Positions 13,584 through 16,084 of a DNA stretch of 16,084 nt are shown here, piece after piece. Both the position numbers and the translations under genes were made by a program. Under the pieces are notes generated by a model. It was not told the DNA's origin, did no database searches, and saw only the letters and a list, made by a program, of their open reading frames with translations. The DNA is from Castellaniella sp. UBA6218 (GTDB taxonomy: Bacteria; Pseudomonadota; Gammaproteobacteria; Burkholderiales; Burkholderiaceae_B): assembly GCA_002421865.1 (NCBI GenBank), contig DISE01000051.1, positions 1-16,084 on the forward strand, in the 5' to 3' direction. The first letter of the stretch is position 1; every line of letters begins with the position of its first letter.

Positions 13584-14198
13584 ATGTCCCCCACCCCACG
13601 CCGCGCCCTGCTCGTCATCGACGTCCAGAACGAATATTTCACCGGCAATCTGCCCATCACCTACCCGCCCGCCGAAGCCTCGCTGCGCAACATCGGCCTG
13701 GCCATGGAAGCCGCCCGGGAATCCGGCATTCCGGTTGTTCGGGTGTTGCATGACAGCCCCGCAGGCGCGCCCTTGTTCGCACCGGATTCGGAAGGGCGGC
13801 AACCGCATCCGGCCCTCGCAGGGCATTCTGTGACGCACACGGTCCGCAAGACCCGCGCCAGCGCCTTCCTGGGCACGGATCTGGCCGACTGGCTGGCCGC
13901 GCGCGATATCGATACTGTGACGGTCGTCGGCTACATGACGCACAATTGCGACGCGGCGACGATCTTCGACGCCCAGCACTGTGGTCTCGGTGCGGAGTTC
14001 CTGTCCGACGCCAGCGGCTCTCTCGCCTACCGGAACGCGGCGGGCGAGGCGAGCGGCGAGGAAATCCACCGTGTGTTCTGCACCGTGTTCCATTCGAATT
14101 TCGCGGCGGTGGCCAAGACTGCCGCATGGATCGAGGCCATCCGCGCGGGCCGGCCGCTGGAAAAGGGCAATATCTTCCTGTCGAGCCGCGGGCGCTGA
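13584..14198 (+). CDS. Cysteine hydrolase, isochorismatase superfamily
   Basis: A 204-residue alpha/beta hydrolase of the isochorismatase/nicotinamidase superfamily. The triad is complete: D13 in LLVIDVQNEYF, K89 in VRKTRASAF and C122 in VVGYMTHNCDAATIFDA. The Cys nucleophile fits amide or carbamoyl cleavage rather than true isochorismatase, which lacks it. ATG at 13584 has Shine-Dalgarno GGAG seven bases upstream (TTTTGGAGTTTCCC); an in-frame ATG at 13530 lies in the control region and was rejected. It is divergent from the GlxA-type regulator and convergent with the alkyltransferase. Possible substrates include nicotinamide-like, N-carbamoyl or maleamate-like compounds; sequence alone does not decide. 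Confidence 0.9.
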   Translation: MSPTPRRALLVIDVQNEYFTGNLPITYPPAEASLRNIGLAMEAARESGIPVVRVLHDSPAGAPLFAPDSEGRQPHPALAGHSVTHTVRKTRASAFLGTDLADWLAARDIDTVTVVGYMTHNCDAATIFDAQHCGLGAEFLSDASGSLAYRNAAGEASGEEIHRVFCTVFHSNFAAVAKTAAWIEAIRAGRPLEKGNIFLSSRGR

Positions 14199-14262
14199 CC
14201 ATTCTGGGCTGACGGCGTCAGACCTGTGGCGCGCCGGCCATCCGTTCCCGGGCGACCAGCGC

Positions 14263-14943
14263 TCAGTGGATGGTGAAACCCTCGATTGTCAGCAGACGGA
14301 CCTTGCGATGGAGTCCGCCGCCGTAGCCGTTCAAGGTCCCGTTGCGGGCCAGGATCCGATGGCAGGGGATGATGATGCTGATGGGATTGCTGCCCACGGC
14401 CGAGCCGACCGCACGGCCGTGGCCGGCGCCCAGGCCGGCGCGCACGGCCAGCTCGCCATAGGACAAGGTCTCGCCGCAGGACACGGTCAACAGGGCCCCC
14501 CACACTGTTCGCTGGAAAGCCGTGCCCCGCGGCGCCAAGGGCACCTCGAAGGCCTTGCGCTCGCCGCGCCAGTATTCATCCAGTTCACGCCGTGCCTGCT
14601 CCATTACCGCCAGAGCGCCGGCCGGCGTGTCTTTACTGAGTGGATGCAGCGCCGCCGTTCCCGCCCGCGGCGCATCCCAGGACGGCCCGTCCGCCTCGGT
14701 GGCGTCCGGGAAAAGCGTCCCGCTGCGGTCCGCCGCCTCTGCCCGAACAGCCCTGAACGTGCGGATCGCCCGGCCGTCCAGCAAGCCCGCCGTGGGATCG
14801 GACAACACCGACGCGGCGTCCTGCACGCCAGGCACCCGGGGCAGATCCCGCTGGTCCGTAAAATACAAGCCCAGCAGGCTGGTCTCGTCCGATTCCAGGA
14901 GGATCGGCCCCAGGGGAGACGAGATCAGGGCATGAAACGGCAT
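14263..14943 (-). CDS. ogt: Methylated-DNA-[protein]-cysteine S-methyltransferase (Ogt-like) with enlarged inter-domain segment
   Basis: Suicide repair protein that transfers alkyl groups from O6-alkylguanine to its own cysteine. The active site is IIIPCHRILARNGTLNGYGGG with acceptor C194. The DNA-binding helix-turn-helix region is GTAFQRTVWGALLTVSCGETLSYGELA. The N-terminal subdomain starts MPFHALISSPLGPILLESDE. Length is 226 residues against about 165-180 for E. coli Ogt-like proteins. The excess lies between the N-terminal subdomain and the methyltransferase domain (about 40-110), rich in Ala, Asp, Arg and Pro. No frameshift is evident, since the frame is continuous and both flanks align. 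It starts 5 bp after the ppsA stop, implying co-transcription with ppsA. Confidence 0.93.
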   Translation of the reverse strand: MPFHALISSPLGPILLESDETSLLGLYFTDQRDLPRVPGVQDAASVLSDPTAGLLDGRAIRTFRAVRAEAADRSGTLFPDATEADGPSWDAPRAGTAALHPLSKDTPAGALAVMEQARRELDEYWRGERKAFEVPLAPRGTAFQRTVWGALLTVSCGETLSYGELAVRAGLGAGHGRAVGSAVGSNPISIIIPCHRILARNGTLNGYGGGLHRKVRLLTIEGFTIH

Positions 14944-14948
14944 GCCCG

Positions 14949-16084
14949 TCAGGCGGCGACCTTCGTATCGGCCAGGCGCTGCCAGGTGTCGACGACCGTA
15001 TCCGGGTTCAGGGACATGGACAGGATGCCCTCATCGCGCAGCCACTGGGCCAGGTCGGGATGATCACTGGGGCCCTGGCCGCAGATGCCGACATACTTGC
15101 CGGCCTTCAGGCAGGCCTGGATCGCGCGGCGCAGCATGAATTGCACCGCCGGGTCGCGCTCGTCGAAGTCGGCGGCCAGGAGCTCCATGCCGGAATCCCG
15201 ATCCAGCCCCAGGGTAAGCTGGGTCATGTCGTTCGAGCCGATCGAGAAGCCGTCGAAATACTGCAGGAATTCCTCGGCCAGGATGGCGTTGGTCGGAACC
15301 TCGCACATCATGATCAGGCGCAGGCCGTTTTCGCCCCGTTTCAGGCCGTGCGAGGCCAGCAGATCGACCACGCGAGCCGCCTGACTGAGCGTGCGCACGA
15401 AGGGCACCATGATCTCGACGTTGGTCAGGCCCATCTCGTCACGGACTTTTTTCAGGGCCTCGCATTCCATGCGGAAGCATTCGGCGAAGTCCTCGGAAAT
15501 GTAGCGCGACGCGCCCCGGAAGCCCAGCATCGGGTTCTCTTCCTCGGGTTCGTAGCGGGAACCGCCCACCAGCTTGCGGTATTCGTTGGACTTGAAGTCC
15601 GACAGGCGCACGATCACGGGCTTGGGGTAGAAAGCCGCACCGATGGTGGCGATGCCTTCGGCCAGCTTTTCCACGAAGAAGGCGCGCGGACTCGCATAGC
15701 CCCGTGCGGCCGATTCCACCGCCTTCTTCAGGTCGCCGTCGACGTTCGGATAGTCCAGGATCGCCTTGGGATGGACATTGATGTTGTTGTTGATGATGAA
15801 TTCCAGACGCGCCAGGCCGACACCGGCGTTGGGGATCTGGGAGAAGTCGAAGGCCAGTTGCGGATTGCCGACGTTCATCATGACCTTCAGGCCGATGTCG
15901 GGCATCTGGCCCCAGCGGACTTCCTCGATCTCGGTCTCGATCAGACCGTCGTAGATGCGGCCCTCGTCGCCTTCGGCGCAGGACACGGTGACCTCGCGGC
16001 CGTTTGCCAGCACATCCGTGGCGTCAGCGCAGCCCACTACGGCCGGGATGCCCAGTTCCCGCGCGATGATGGCGGCGTGGCAGG
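14949..16084 (-). CDS. ppsA: Phosphoenolpyruvate synthase, C-terminal part (gene continues beyond window)
   Basis: Converts pyruvate, ATP and water to phosphoenolpyruvate, AMP and phosphate for gluconeogenesis. The window holds the last 377 or so codons. On the minus strand the frame enters at the phosphohistidine loop (CHAAIIARELGIPAVVGCAD), so the catalytic His is coded at 16077-16079. The PEP-utilising TIM barrel follows, with NPQLAFDFSQIPNAGVGLAR, RLSDFKSNEYRKLVGG, NPMLGFRGASRY, IMVPFVRT and FSIGSNDMTQLTLGLDRDSG. The catalytic C-terminal cysteine is in KYVGICGQGPSDHPD. A methionine-like GTG at 16037 is internal, not a start. The stop is followed 5 bp later by ogt. Confidence 0.96.
   Translation of the reverse strand, partial: CHAAIIARELGIPAVVGCADATDVLANGREVTVSCAEGDEGRIYDGLIETEIEEVRWGQMPDIGLKVMMNVGNPQLAFDFSQIPNAGVGLARLEFIINNNINVHPKAILDYPNVDGDLKKAVESAARGYASPRAFFVEKLAEGIATIGAAFYPKPVIVRLSDFKSNEYRKLVGGSRYEPEEENPMLGFRGASRYISEDFAECFRMECEALKKVRDEMGLTNVEIMVPFVRTLSQAARVVDLLASHGLKRGENGLRLIMMCEVPTNAILAEEFLQYFDGFSIGSNDMTQLTLGLDRDSGMELLAADFDERDPAVQFMLRRAIQACLKAGKYVGICGQGPSDHPDLAQWLRDEGILSMSLNPDTVVDTWQRLADTKVAA

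Noticed and set aside
14199..14262. CTGAC-GGC-GTCAG as a terminator between the hydrolase and alkyltransferase
   Set aside because: The stem is only five pairs and no T-run follows on either strand.
13981..15063. A 360-codon plus-strand frame opposite the alkyltransferase
   Set aside because: Antisense to a gene with an intact PCHR active site, and it also overlaps the end of the hydrolase in another frame.

Overview
The window is a gene-dense, high-GC (about two-thirds by eye) piece of bacterial chromosome. Protein content, gene order and codon use point to a betaproteobacterium of the Burkholderiales, most likely Alcaligenaceae (Bordetella/Achromobacter/Castellaniella relatives). That placement is an inference from remembered family sequences and from the linked cell-maintenance genes mltG-tmk-holB-tatD, ratA-rnfH divergent from smpB, and ppsA. 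No tRNA, rRNA, CRISPR array, insertion sequence, integrase or phage gene was seen.

Layout. (1) 2-811, plus strand: the 3' part of a CysA-type sulfate/thiosulfate ABC ATPase. (2) 865-5231, minus strand: a tight run read mltG > tmk > holB > tatD > ankyrin-repeat protein, covering glycan-strand release, dTMP phosphorylation, DNA polymerase III clamp loading and a TatD nuclease, ending in a probable exported ankyrin protein. (3) 5278-6348, minus: a YeiH-family membrane protein lying between mltG and ygfZ. An 11-bp perfect hairpin touches the mltG start codon. (4) 6349-6608: the only strongly AT-rich stretch, a divergent regulatory region. (5) 6609-7550, plus: ygfZ, with an intrinsic terminator. 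(6) 7620-10896, minus: a three-gene valine (isobutyryl-CoA) catabolic operon, acyl-CoA dehydrogenase > 3-hydroxyisobutyryl-CoA hydrolase > 3-hydroxyisobutyrate dehydrogenase. (7) 11104-11854, minus: ratA and rnfH, divergent from smpB (11925-12389, plus). (8) 12439-13404, minus: a GlxA-type AraC regulator divergent from a cysteine hydrolase of the isochorismatase superfamily (13584-14198, plus), sharing a short control region with nested dyads. (9) 14263-16084, minus: the 3' part of ppsA followed by an O6-alkylguanine-DNA alkyltransferase.

How the parts work together. The mltG-tatD block is a co-translated housekeeping cluster with ATGA or few-base junctions. The valine operon would carry isobutyryl-CoA to methylmalonate semialdehyde, but the hydratase step and the final semialdehyde dehydrogenase are not in the window. 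The GlxA regulator and its divergent hydrolase look like a self-contained sensor/enzyme pair with unknown substrate.

Most of the window is ordinary core genome. I do not see a convincing new multi-gene system. The most unusual points are the hairpin abutting mltG, the placement of the yeiH homologue, a cysA that looks mosaic, and an alkyltransferase with an enlarged linker.
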